The notes under the pieces were generated by a model, which did not search any database, was not told where the DNA came from, and worked only from the letters and a program-made list of their open reading frames with translations. From a virus: 36,823 nucleotides of DNA. A program made the position numbers and the translations under genes. Below, in pieces: positions 17,902-25,136 of this stretch. Each line of letters begins with the position of its first letter. Position 1 is the stretch's first letter. The stretch is from positions 1 through 36,823 of the IMG/VR virus record IMGVR_UViG_3300037961_001224, one strand, 5' to 3'.

Positions 17902-18656
17902 CCATACTTTCTCCTGAGGTAGTTGATGCTAATGGGTAACTCGTCAAAGGATCCGTTGTCTACTTCGTTCAACATCCAGATACCTGACCAGCTACCGTTA
18001 GTCTGGGGGTTTAGATAATCCTCAGAATGAGTATAAAAAATGCCAGCGAACAAACCAGTAATACTACTTCCATCTGCTTTTCTTGCATAAGCTATATCCC
18101 TATCCTGAACATGTCCCATGATACACGACATAAACTTCTTTTGTAACATTAGTTTTGCAGTAGTAACAGGACGACCCATCACACCGCTAGTAAAGTAATG
18201 ACAGTAGGCAATGCCATCAATAATAATAGGCTCAAGAAAAGGAACCACTTCCCAGTTCTCTAAGAAGAAGTCGCTATACGACATCAAACCGTCTAGCTTG
18301 GCGTCAGACTCGATAGCTCGTTCTATTCTGTACTCGTGGTTGCCTAACAGGAACACCATACGAGGCTTCCATGTGCGTCTTTTACCCTTACGTAGCCGCT
18401 TTTGTTCGTTACGTATAGGGTACATGAACGCTTCCATTGCCATGTTACCAGCTTCAATGTCATTGACATAGCGTCTACCTTCGAACGACTTCTTCCCAAC
18501 GTCATAGCTACTGAGACTTGGCATGTCCCAGTGATCCCCCAGATGAATGATAACGTCAGGTTTAGTTGCTGCGGCGTAGCGCCCTGCCCAGTACATATGA
18601 TCCCAGTTACTGTCAGGTTTTACTTGTGTATCAGGTATTACTAAGTGCCTAGTCAT
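17898..18656 (-). CDS. Calcineurin-like metallophosphoesterase
   Basis: A 252-residue protein. The metal-binding blocks of the calcineurin-like superfamily are visible: 'LVIPDTQVKPD' (first Asp, with Gln where many members have His), 'VIIHLGDHWDMPS', 'VFLLGNHEYRIER' and downstream 'MGHVQD' histidine. It would hydrolyse a phosphoester; the substrate (DNA 3'-phosphate, nucleotide or protein) cannot be deduced. I chose ATG at 18656 over a GTG two codons upstream because AAGGAG lies five bases before it and it makes an ATGA overlap with the endonuclease stop. It lies among DNA-processing genes. Confidence 0.85.
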   Translation of the reverse strand: MTRHLVIPDTQVKPDSNWDHMYWAGRYAAATKPDVIIHLGDHWDMPSLSSYDVGKKSFEGRRYVNDIEAGNMAMEAFMYPIRNEQKRLRKGKRRTWKPRMVFLLGNHEYRIERAIESDAKLDGLMSYSDFFLENWEVVPFLEPIIIDGIAYCHYFTSGVMGRPVTTAKLMLQKKFMSCIMGHVQDRDIAYARKADGSSITGLFAGIFYTHSEDYLNPQTNGSWSGIWMLNEVDNGSFDELPISINYLRRKYG

Positions 18657-19027
18657 AGCCACTCCTTAGGTAAAGTACTTGGTGTATACCAATCGAATCC
18701 ATTCTTCTCTGCCCAGTCTCTCATACGATAACGACTACCGTCCTTACGTCTCTTCGATCCCGGCATAGGTGTGTTAGGATTCTGAAATACAAATACAAGA
18801 TCTTCATATTTACCTAGCGCCTTACGTACCTCTACGTATTTACGCGCCTCCTCTCTAGTTCTGAATCTGCCTTTTACCTCTATGTACGTCATCCATCCGT
18901 TACTGTTGTAACAGAAGTCAGGCTCGTACATCTTAGGTATGATGTAGCTGATCTTCTGTGCAGGATGATAAGTACAACTCTTCATCTCTGCGTACAGCTT
19001 CTTTTCTAGGTTACTGTCAAACTTCAT
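18653..19027 (-). CDS. Endonuclease I-like Holliday junction resolvase
   Basis: A 124-residue protein of the T7 gp3 type. Candidate catalytic residues follow the family pattern: Glu8 in SNLEKKL, Asp37 in 'YEPDF', and Glu50/Lys52 in 'YIEVKGRF' (PD-(D/E)XK-like). In T7 this enzyme resolves branched DNA before packaging and degrades host DNA. The start at 19027 gives an eleven-base overlap with the exonuclease. A longer in-frame start would overlap much more and adds sequence unlike the family. It ends by overlapping the phosphoesterase start. Confidence 0.88.
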   Translation of the reverse strand: MKFDSNLEKKLYAEMKSCTYHPAQKISYIIPKMYEPDFCYNSNGWMTYIEVKGRFRTREEARKYVEVRKALGKYEDLVFVFQNPNTPMPGSKRRKDGSRYRMRDWAEKNGFDWYTPSTLPKEWL

Positions 19028-19706
19028 CAGGTATCCTATACTTGTCATCAGAAGATCTGAGAAGGTATAAAAGCTGAAGGTTCTCATAAAGTCTATCAGC
19101 ACTGAGTTCATTGTCTTCGTATAACTTAAGACACCGCTCATATAGTTCCCTCTCTGTTGTCCAATCTGCTAGTGCTTTCTCTGCTTTCTTAGGACCTACG
19201 CCTCGTACCCCTGCGATGTTATCCACCCTGTCACCCATCAAGGACTGACGATACAGCCACTCTGTTGCAGAGCGCTCGTCAACTTCCTTCATGACCTTCT
19301 TGGTGTAGTCATATATCTTAGTGGGTATCTGCAAAAAGTCTTTGTCAAGAGAACAGATAATAGACTTATGTTCTAACTCAGTAGACTTGATGGCTATGCA
19401 GTCATCAGCCTCCATGTTGTCAGAGAGTTCCGCTTTCCATGCATCGAGCATGTACTCACGGAGTAAGTCTTTATGCACTGGCTTACGCGATGGACGACTA
19501 CCTTTGTATGGCTGAGAAACAGCAACCTCGTTTCTGAAGTTGCTGCTGCCAGTCAGGTACAGCCTGTGATCGTTGTAATGCTCAGACAGATCAGAGATTA
19601 TCTCAGAGATATAGTTAGCCATAGTTTGGATTGCTATCTTCTCTGGTTCCTCGTCACAGGCAAAGCCTACACGATAGACAAGCATGTCACCATCGATCAG
19701 TATCAC
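19017..19706 (-). CDS. 5'-3' exonuclease (T7 gp6/FEN-type)
   Basis: A 229-residue protein. The signature blocks of the 5' nuclease superfamily are present: 'MILIDGDMLVYRVGF' at the start, 'NMEADDCIAI' acidic cluster, 'ICSLDKDFLQIP', and the helix-hairpin-helix region 'GDRVDNIAGVRGVGPKKA'. In T7-like phages this enzyme removes RNA primers, joins in recombination and degrades host DNA. The start codon is GTG (19704-19706), overlapping the previous stop as GTGA. Length is somewhat below T7 gp6 (300 residues). Confidence 0.9.
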   Translation of the reverse strand: MILIDGDMLVYRVGFACDEEPEKIAIQTMANYISEIISDLSEHYNDHRLYLTGSSNFRNEVAVSQPYKGSRPSRKPVHKDLLREYMLDAWKAELSDNMEADDCIAIKSTELEHKSIICSLDKDFLQIPTKIYDYTKKVMKEVDERSATEWLYRQSLMGDRVDNIAGVRGVGPKKAEKALADWTTERELYERCLKLYEDNELSADRLYENLQLLYLLRSSDDKYRIPDEV

Positions 19707-20143
19707 ACTGCCGCCTCTAGATCAAAGTCAGGTGTGTACTCAACTACGTTAGAGATAACCATGCGACGTAGGGTAGGTGAACGACCCTTCTTCTTCATGT
19801 ACTCCCAGTCGTAGAAACCAACAAGACACTTGGCTTCAGAACCATTAGCAACGATAACACCCATGTCAGGGTTGTCATCCTCAGACAAAGGAGTACGTCC
19901 CTTGATGAGAATCTCTTCACCGTCAGGATGGAACGCACGGTACTTGTTGTTTGACTTACACGTGATGTAGTAACCACGGTCGTCGCCCTTGTTGTTTACC
20001 TTCAAGCCCATGTCTTCGAGTGCTGTTACTGCCTCGTCTGACAACAGAGCTAGGTCAACTGTGTACTTATCAGCAAGTTGATTCTTGCTAGTAAGGCTAG
20101 GCCAGTAAAGCTGGCACTTCAGGTTGATGTTTGCTTCACTCAT
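19703..20143 (-). CDS. Single-stranded DNA-binding protein, gp2.5-like
   Basis: A 146-residue protein. The pattern NINLKCQLYWPSLTSKNQLA ... KYTVDLALL near the start, 'YITCKSNNKYRAFHPDGEEI' in the middle, and 'ANGSEAKCLVGFYDWEY' match OB-fold ssDNA-binding proteins of T7-like marine phages. The acidic end (DFDLEAAV) is shorter than that of T7 gp2.5. It would coat ssDNA and contact polymerase and helicase. It is first in its transcription block: an AGGAG site lies before the ATG, and a palindrome plus promoter-like element lie just upstream. Confidence 0.75.
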   Translation of the reverse strand: MSEANINLKCQLYWPSLTSKNQLADKYTVDLALLSDEAVTALEDMGLKVNNKGDDRGYYITCKSNNKYRAFHPDGEEILIKGRTPLSEDDNPDMGVIVANGSEAKCLVGFYDWEYMKKKGRSPTLRRMVISNVVEYTPDFDLEAAV

Positions 20144-20157
20144 AGGATCTCCTATTA

Positions 20158-20173
20158 ATTAATCCAGATTAAT
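20158..20173. promoter_or_regulatory. Palindromic operator-like site, copy 1
   Basis: ATTAATC-CA-GATTAAT, 16 bases with perfect seven-base arms. It lies between the ssDNA-binding protein start and a TATAAT box (- strand) that it directly abuts, so a bound protein would cover the transcription start. The same core recurs at 27599 and 28464. Confidence 0.7.
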
Positions 20174-20207
20174 ATTATACCACACTTTTACAGAATACGC
20201 TAATGCG
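20174..20207 (-). promoter_or_regulatory. Extended -10 promoter-like element upstream of ssDNA-binding protein
   Basis: On the - strand: CGCATTAGC, 12 bases, then AGTGTGGTATAAT, which includes an extended -10 (TGGTATAAT). The -35-like part is far from TTGACA. The same two blocks with the same 12-base spacing recur at 23977-24010. It overlaps the DNA polymerase stop codon. Confidence 0.6.
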
Positions 20208-21888
20208 TTTCGGCCCAACTACTACCAACGCGGTATTCTCCATCCAGTGGGCAGTTAAGGTTGAAGGTATCGCCAGCCTGAATGATTGCCTGTACAGCGG
20301 CTTTGCCTACGTACTCAGCATCCTCAGGATGACACTCTATTTGCCACTCATCGTGGACTTGTGCTACTAGCTTGAAGTCAACATGCTCTAGTAATTCATA
20401 CAGGTGTATCACTGCCTGTTTCATTACAACTGCACCCGCTCCCTGCAGTAGTGTGTTCAATGCAGCATGAGCAGAACGAACACGTAACCGTCTCCCGTCC
20501 AGCCCGTCTAGGAATCCAGACCCTGCTTGCATTGCTGTATCCTCTCGTAGTTTAGCCAAGGCAGGTGTGTTCTCAAGGAACTTATCTCTTAGCTCACCTC
20601 CTTTTCTTGCGTTGCCTCCCACTACAGATCCTATCTTGGCGTTGCCAGCACCATACAAAAACGCATAGATGAATGTCTTAGCTTGCGCCCTTGTAGTCAG
20701 CCCAGCCGCATGCTGGTTAGCCGTGTGTATATCACCCTCTAGGATCTCCTTCGTATACGCTTCATCATCCATGTAATGGGCGAGCATACGTAGTTCAAGA
20801 CCAGATGCATCAGCACCCACGAGGACACGGTCAGGAGGAACAACAAAAAGGCTACGACACTCAGTACCATAATCTGCATACACTGCAGGAACTTGTGCAA
20901 GATTAGGATTAGAATGAGCCATACGCCCCGTAACTGCCCCGATATGTTTAACCCTCCCATGTATACGTCCTCCGTTCTCTGCCTTGATCCACGACAACAC
21001 CTGCGAGTGTCGCTTCTGTAGCGTCAGATATTCCAAAACCATCTTCGCCTCAGGCACGTGTAGGTTCTTCTTCAGAGTAGACTCATCCACCTTGGGCTTG
21101 CCTGATGGTGTCTTCTCTTTCCATACAGCACCTCTCTGAGTCAGTCTCTCAGCTATCTGCTGACGTGACCCTACGTTAAAGTGCTGGTACTTCAAAGGCA
21201 ACGGCTTACCTGTTGTCTTGTGATACCTCTGCTCTTCTGCAATGGGTGGGAATACATTCTGTAACGCTGCCTCTATCCCCAACATCTTAGTCTCAAGCTG
21301 ACGTTCGAGTTGCTTTGCACCAGTAAGATTGAAAGCAAACCCATTCTCTTCTTGATCTCTGCATATGTGTGCAACAGCATGTTCAAGGTACACACTGGTA
21401 TCGGTGAAGTGATACATCTGTAGTTGCATGCACAGTGTTTCGTACAACCTCTCTGTCACCGATACATCGCGCATACAGTACTGGATCATCGCTTCAGACA
21501 ACTGACTCCAATCATCATGATCACCCTTGGGGAAACGTAACTTCTCACCCCACGTGGCTAGACTGTGACCACCTTGTACGTCTGGATGGAACAGCCTCGA
21601 CATCACCAGCGTATCCAGCACACGTTCAGGATGTACCCGAATGTCCCATAGCTTTTCCAGCACAGGTCCGTCAAAGCCTATGTAGTTGTGACCGCATACG
21701 TGACCACCCCTAGCTAGTTCCTCGAACAGTGACTCCCTACAGGTATGGAGAAAGTGATCCTCGTTTGGTCTCTTTGTCACCACGCAGTGTATTACCGATG
21801 GCTGGAGACCATCCGTTTCTATATCCAAGAACACTATATTCGTAGTAGGCAAGGTCCAGTTCTTCTCGCTCTGTGAGTTCTCTACCAT
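20200..21888 (-). CDS. Family A DNA polymerase with 3'-5' exonuclease
   Basis: A 562-residue replicative polymerase of the T7 gp5 type. Exonuclease motifs: 'VFLDIETDG' (D22, E24), 'GHNYIGFDGPVL', and 'QYCMRDVSVTERLY'. Polymerase motifs: A 'VGADASGLELRML' (about 357-369), B 'RAQAKTFIYAFLYGAG' (R400, K404, Y408) and C 'VAQVHDEWQIEC' (H512-D513-E514). The residue equivalent to E. coli Phe762 is Tyr (Y408), as in T7. It is shorter than T7 gp5 (704 residues). It starts inside the stop of the preceding zinc-binding gene, and its stop lies within the promoter-like element of the next block. Confidence 0.95.
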   Translation of the reverse strand: MVENSQSEKNWTLPTTNIVFLDIETDGLQPSVIHCVVTKRPNEDHFLHTCRESLFEELARGGHVCGHNYIGFDGPVLEKLWDIRVHPERVLDTLVMSRLFHPDVQGGHSLATWGEKLRFPKGDHDDWSQLSEAMIQYCMRDVSVTERLYETLCMQLQMYHFTDTSVYLEHAVAHICRDQEENGFAFNLTGAKQLERQLETKMLGIEAALQNVFPPIAEEQRYHKTTGKPLPLKYQHFNVGSRQQIAERLTQRGAVWKEKTPSGKPKVDESTLKKNLHVPEAKMVLEYLTLQKRHSQVLSWIKAENGGRIHGRVKHIGAVTGRMAHSNPNLAQVPAVYADYGTECRSLFVVPPDRVLVGADASGLELRMLAHYMDDEAYTKEILEGDIHTANQHAAGLTTRAQAKTFIYAFLYGAGNAKIGSVVGGNARKGGELRDKFLENTPALAKLREDTAMQAGSGFLDGLDGRRLRVRSAHAALNTLLQGAGAVVMKQAVIHLYELLEHVDFKLVAQVHDEWQIECHPEDAEYVGKAAVQAIIQAGDTFNLNCPLDGEYRVGSSWAETH

Positions 21889-22124
21889 TGGTCTTCATCT
21901 CCAAGTTCTGTTCCTGAGTAACTATCCAGTTCCCCATCTTCGACATCGTATGATTCCTCCATGTCTGATAAATGTGCATAGTCTAAGTTGCCTTCAATGG
22001 TAACATCATCTTCGATTAGAAATCTACTGCAGTTACCACACAAGTCAACGAACTCCCCCGACCCAGTGAATCTACGTGTTAGTTCGTAGTCATTGAGTAT
22101 CTTATCACAAGCAACGCATCTCAC
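21882..22124 (-). CDS. Small zinc-binding protein between helicase and polymerase
   Basis: An 80-residue protein with two Cys pairs (CVACDKIL near residue 3 and LCGNCSRFL near 29), forming a probable zinc ribbon, then a strongly acidic tail (DMEESYDVEDGELD). It starts with GTG overlapping the helicase stop (GTGA) and ends overlapping the polymerase ATG by seven bases. Its position suggests a replication-accessory role; no function is demonstrated by the sequence. Confidence 0.75.
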   Translation of the reverse strand: MRCVACDKILNDYELTRRFTGSGEFVDLCGNCSRFLIEDDVTIEGNLDYAHLSDMEESYDVEDGELDSYSGTELGDEDQW

Positions 22125-23707
22125 TCCATTATCTCCGTCAATCGACCTGAGTCCTTATTATACAGCAGCGAGCAGGATGGTCCAGTCATGCCACTGAATC
22201 TGTTCTTCAGCACACGCACGTTGGTAGTGTTACGTACCATCTTGTCCTCTGCCTGAGCATTACGTTCCAGACCAAGGACAATGTCAGACAACTGAGCAAT
22301 AGACGCACTACCCCGTAGCTGTCCAAGGCTGGTGACTGCACCGTCCTCATGTCCTTTTCCTTCTGGTCTACGTAGGTGACTAACAACAAACATACATATC
22401 TCCATCTCCTGACAGAACATACGTAGCTTGGTCATGATCTCATCGATAGCCTTACGCTCATCACCGTTAGCCTGATCCGACACCAGTATCGATATGTGGT
22501 CGAGGATGATGTACCTCACACCCAGCACCTTGACCTGATAACGGAACCTAGCCAGCACGTTTTCTATCTGGTTTGATCCGAACGAATCCCATAGGACAAC
22601 ACGGTCATCTAGATCTAACGTATTAAATACATACTCTACCTCATCAGGGGAGTAATCACATCCGGGCAAGTGTATTGGTTTGTTGATCTGTAGACCCACT
22701 AGTCCACGAGCAGTACGGTCAGGTGTCTCCTCAAGGAAAGCTAGACCTATCCTCTCGTTAGTCTGTGACGCGATGGAGAAGACTAGCTCACGCATGAACG
22801 TAGACTTACCCAGCCCAGATCCAGAACAGATAGTAACTAACTCAGTCGGTCTGATGCCAAAGGTCATATCATCCAGTCCCTTGTAAGGGTAGCGTACCTC
22901 TGCCTCCATCAGTGGCTTCTTCATTGCCTCACGGAGTGACCCTATCATCACCATGCCGTCAGGTGTGTACACCTTCGCAGCCCACCAGCGTTTGACAAAG
23001 TCATCCTTGTCTGCATTCATCAGGTAGTCGGAGGCATCCTTGTGTTCACCGTGTTGATAGATCTTCGCCTTACCACCAAACAGATCTGCACACTCATGTG
23101 CCGCCTTCTTCCCATGCTCATCATTGTCATAGCAGAAGATGATGTTGTCGAATAGATCGAGGAACTCATACGCCCTACGACAATCCGCCGCCGCACCCTG
23201 CGCCCCATTACGAATGGACACTACGGGATACTTATCACCAAACATTTGGTAAGCAGAGAGCGCATCTATCTCACCCTCCACCACGGTTATGTATTGACCA
23301 CCCGAAGGAAAGAGATGCTGACCGAATAGACCTGCACGTTTCCAGTCCCCTTCGATACTGAACTTCTTATCAGGTGTCCGCTTCTTCACTGCAGTCAACT
23401 CCCCATCTGGGGTGTAGTATCCGAAGTGTACCTCGTCACCACACAAGGTGGTGGAGTACCTCTCCATTGTACGTGCATCGAGACCCCTGTCCTGTAAGCT
23501 CCTAGATTGCCCTCTAAGCTCGACTGTTTTAACCCTAGGGTTAGGTACTCGATAGTCGTTAATGTCGCTCACAGAGCCTCCTGCGCCGTCTGGTGAGGGG
23601 GTAAACGTAGCACATGCGAAACAATAGCTAGACCCATCCTCATTGTAGGACAACGCATCACTAGATCCACAATCATTACACTTCTGGTGAAGCTCCACGA
23701 AAGCCAT
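22121..23707 (-). CDS. DNA primase-helicase, T7 gp4-like
   Basis: A 528-residue bifunctional protein. An N-terminal zinc-binding domain has C10xxC13...C29xxC32. The TOPRIM primase core shows 'VVEGEIDALSAY' (E144, D148) and 'FCYDNDEHG' (D194, D196). The RecA-like DnaB-type helicase domain has Walker A 'SGSGLGKST' (295-303), Walker B 'YIILDHISIL' and later 'VVSHLRRPEG'. It primes and unwinds DNA for the polymerase downstream. I prefer ATG 23707 (AGGAGG seven bases upstream, TGATG overlap) to the TTG one codon earlier. Length matches T7 gp4 (566 residues) well. Confidence 0.95.
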   Translation of the reverse strand: MAFVELHQKCNDCGSSDALSYNEDGSSYCFACATFTPSPDGAGGSVSDINDYRVPNPRVKTVELRGQSRSLQDRGLDARTMERYSTTLCGDEVHFGYYTPDGELTAVKKRTPDKKFSIEGDWKRAGLFGQHLFPSGGQYITVVEGEIDALSAYQMFGDKYPVVSIRNGAQGAAADCRRAYEFLDLFDNIIFCYDNDEHGKKAAHECADLFGGKAKIYQHGEHKDASDYLMNADKDDFVKRWWAAKVYTPDGMVMIGSLREAMKKPLMEAEVRYPYKGLDDMTFGIRPTELVTICSGSGLGKSTFMRELVFSIASQTNERIGLAFLEETPDRTARGLVGLQINKPIHLPGCDYSPDEVEYVFNTLDLDDRVVLWDSFGSNQIENVLARFRYQVKVLGVRYIILDHISILVSDQANGDERKAIDEIMTKLRMFCQEMEICMFVVSHLRRPEGKGHEDGAVTSLGQLRGSASIAQLSDIVLGLERNAQAEDKMVRNTTNVRVLKNRFSGMTGPSCSLLYNKDSGRLTEIME

Positions 23708-23892
23708 CAATGCACCTCCTGATTATTACTAAAACGAGAAAGGTAACGAGCCTTAAGTTGCTCATCCTCCAACGCTTCAAACTCCATCGCAAAAAGATTA
23801 AACAACATGTTCATTGCCTCCATGTAGTTGATGTTATACATATGATCTTCAGTCAACTCTTCAATCATACGAGTACGTTCTGCTTGTTCCAT
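23707..23892 (-). CDS. Small helical protein upstream of primase-helicase
   Basis: A 61-residue acidic helical protein (MEQAERTRMIEELTEDHMYN ... FEALEDEQLKARYLSRF). GGAGG lies seven to eight bases before the ATG at 23892. Its stop overlaps the helicase start (TGATG). It is the first gene behind the promoter-like element at 23977 and a long inverted repeat. The family is unknown. Confidence 0.7.
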   Translation of the reverse strand: MEQAERTRMIEELTEDHMYNINYMEAMNMLFNLFAMEFEALEDEQLKARYLSRFSNNQEVH

Positions 23893-23909
23893 GTTACCTC
23901 CCAATGTAG

Positions 23910-23953
23910 AAGTACTATGTATTATTAATACTTAATACTAATACATAGTACTT
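23910..23953 (-). repeat. 15-base-arm inverted repeat in the leader of the primase operon
   Basis: The arms AAGTACTATGTATTA (23910-23924) and TAATACATAGTACTT (23939-23953) are perfectly complementary. They enclose a 14-base loop made of two direct TTAATAC units. It lies between the -10-like element and the ribosome site, so the transcript would carry a stable A/U-rich hairpin; at DNA level it could also be an operator. Confidence 0.85.
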
Positions 23954-23971
23954 ACTGTATAGACTATATAG

Positions 23972-24085
23972 TTAGTAGTATACCACACTTCTTCGCTTTT
24001 TGCTAATGCGATTGTTGTCAGTATTACCTCTTGATTTACTGCGCGGTTTGTGCGTCTTAACATATCGGCGTGTATTCCTTCCCAT
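23972..24085 (-). CDS. Tiny very basic protein, 37 residues
   Basis: The ORF begins MGRNTRRYVKTHKPRSKSRG, is rich in Arg and Lys, and ends KKRRSVVYY. AGGAG lies seven bases before its ATG, an ideal site. It overlaps the 3' end of the sigma-like gene in another frame by 29 bases. The 3' half coincides with a promoter-like element, which complicates its interpretation. It could bind nucleic acid; otherwise unknown. Confidence 0.5.
   Translation of the reverse strand: MGRNTRRYVKTHKPRSKSRGNTDNNRISKKRRSVVYY
23977..24010 (-). promoter_or_regulatory. Extended -10 promoter-like element upstream of the primase operon
   Basis: On the - strand: CGCATTAGC, 12 bases, then AGTGTGGTATACT, containing TGGTATACT. 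Same blocks and spacing as at 20174-20207, while the 12-base spacer is unrelated. It would start a transcript for the block beginning at 23892. Confidence 0.6.
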
Positions 24086-24263
24086 ACCTTATCTCCTGCT
24101 CGTCATTAATATGCTCCAAGAAAGCACGTAGTTTGCCTGATCTCTTCAGCTTTGTCAACGCTTGATGCTCAATGATACGCACCATCTGTCGACTGATACC
24201 TAGCTCGTCCGCGATCTCCTGATGTGTCATGTGGTACGTAAGATAACTACTCCTCTTTCCCAC
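24057..24263 (-). CDS. Sigma70 region 4-like helix-turn-helix protein
   Basis: A 68-residue protein. Residues 13-40 (MTHQEIADELGISRQMVRII followed by EHQALTKLKR) match the region 4.2 pattern of sigma70 factors ('EIaxxLGvSRerVRqIExxALxKLr'), which contacts the -35 element and the RNAP beta flap. No region 2 or other sigma domain is present. The likely start is GTG at 24263, after AAGGAGG; the frame extends further upstream but there runs through another gene. As a lone region 4 domain it could redirect host RNAP to phage promoters or act as an ordinary DNA-binding regulator. Confidence 0.7.
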   Translation of the reverse strand: MGKRSSYLTYHMTHQEIADELGISRQMVRIIEHQALTKLKRSGKLRAFLEHINDEQEIRYGKEYTPIC

Positions 24264-24396
24264 TGTCTCTCTCCTCCTTGTACTTGGAGATATCATCCTC
24301 CTCGTGATACTCCTCTGCATAGTCCCAGATACAACGATCACCTTCCCAATAATCTTGGTAATCGTCATGCCATATTTCCCATTGTTCACGTCCCAT
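24247..24396 (-). CDS. Small acidic protein, 49 residues
   Basis: It starts at 24396 behind GGGGGAGG and encodes MGREQWEIWHDDYQDYWEGD and then a run of acidic residues (EEYHEEDDISKYKEE). It overlaps the sigma-like gene by 17 bases. The strong ribosome site and tight packing support translation. Its very acidic, aromatic composition resembles small host-takeover or DNA-mimic-like proteins, but no family is recognised. Confidence 0.65.
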   Translation of the reverse strand: MGREQWEIWHDDYQDYWEGDRCIWDYAEEYHEEDDISKYKEERDSGKEE

Positions 24397-24410
24397 AGAA
24401 ACCTCCCCCA

Positions 24411-25136
24411 TTACCCAGACACGATGATGTCATTCTCTACAACGAAACCGTTGTCGTTACCTCTTGCTGGCCCCTTCGCCACAAGACCCACTACCACACC
24501 ACGGTGATTGACGTTAACCCAGTCTGAGTTGTCACCGTTGATTACCTCTCTACCCATAAACGTCCACGGGAAAGTCTTGTGCCTGAACACAACAGCCATC
24601 GGCGCATCGCTGCCAGACTCCAAGAAACTTTGCACCTGCTTACGATAGGACTCCTTCCCACTGTAGCTGAACATCAATCTGTAGTTATCTGGTAGCTCAT
24701 GATGAAACCTACTTGCCCTCTTGGTGTAGTCGTAAAACTGCAAGCCGCTAAATTCCTGCGGTATGTCGTAGTCTTCCCACGCAATGTCGGACATGACGTT
24801 GAGTCTCACCACACCCTGCACGGATTGCTTCGCACACAACAACTGAAAGTTATACAACTCACGCTTAAGCTGATTTAAAAAAGAGGACTGGTCCGCATGC
24901 CAGTAGTCGGTACGCTTCTGCCTCGCCTCGTTGATTGAAGGGTACACACCACCCAGCCCGGATAGTTTCAGGCAGTCATCCATACAGCCCGCCGCCTTAG
25001 ATCCTGCACACAACACGGTGTCAGGATGCATAGTCAACGATGCCATACGGATAGCTTCACTGATACCACTCTTCCGTACCTTAGGGTTACCCAATGCCTT
25101 GCTAGTATCTAGCAGCTTTCTTACGGTTGGGATCAT
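24411..25136 (-). CDS. Phage protein resembling the GP88/DUF7227 type, function unknown
   Basis: A 241-residue protein. The Cys-containing segment 'LCAGSKAAGCMDDCLKLSG' (residues about 42-60) followed by 'RQKRTDYWHADQSSFLNQLK' and later 'VVRLNVMSDIAWE' and 'FYDYTKR' recalls a family of phage proteins found in many lytic phages (gene product 88-like). The biochemical role of this family is not known to me. The start at 25136 has AGGAGGTGATCTATG, a near-perfect Shine-Dalgarno site, and overlaps the preceding gene by 35 bases. Family assignment is from memory of motifs only. Confidence 0.7.
   Translation of the reverse strand: MIPTVRKLLDTSKALGNPKVRKSGISEAIRMASLTMHPDTVLCAGSKAAGCMDDCLKLSGLGGVYPSINEARQKRTDYWHADQSSFLNQLKRELYNFQLLCAKQSVQGVVRLNVMSDIAWEDYDIPQEFSGLQFYDYTKRASRFHHELPDNYRLMFSYSGKESYRKQVQSFLESGSDAPMAVVFRHKTFPWTFMGREVINGDNSDWVNVNHRGVVVGLVAKGPARGNDNGFVVENDIIVSG

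Noticed and set aside
19028-19141. Longer start for the endonuclease I gene
   Set aside because: Would extend more than 100 bases into the exonuclease gene with sequence unlike the family; the 19027 ATG gives the normal N-terminus.
21737-21979. 80-codon - strand ORF overlapping polymerase start and the zinc-binding gene
   Set aside because: Covered by two well-supported genes in other frames and lacks a ribosome site.
23938-24063. Alternative 41-codon - strand ORF starting inside the sigma-like gene's last codons
   Set aside because: Poorer ribosome spacing than the overlapping 37-residue basic ORF in another frame, and it runs through the promoter-like element and into the inverted repeat.
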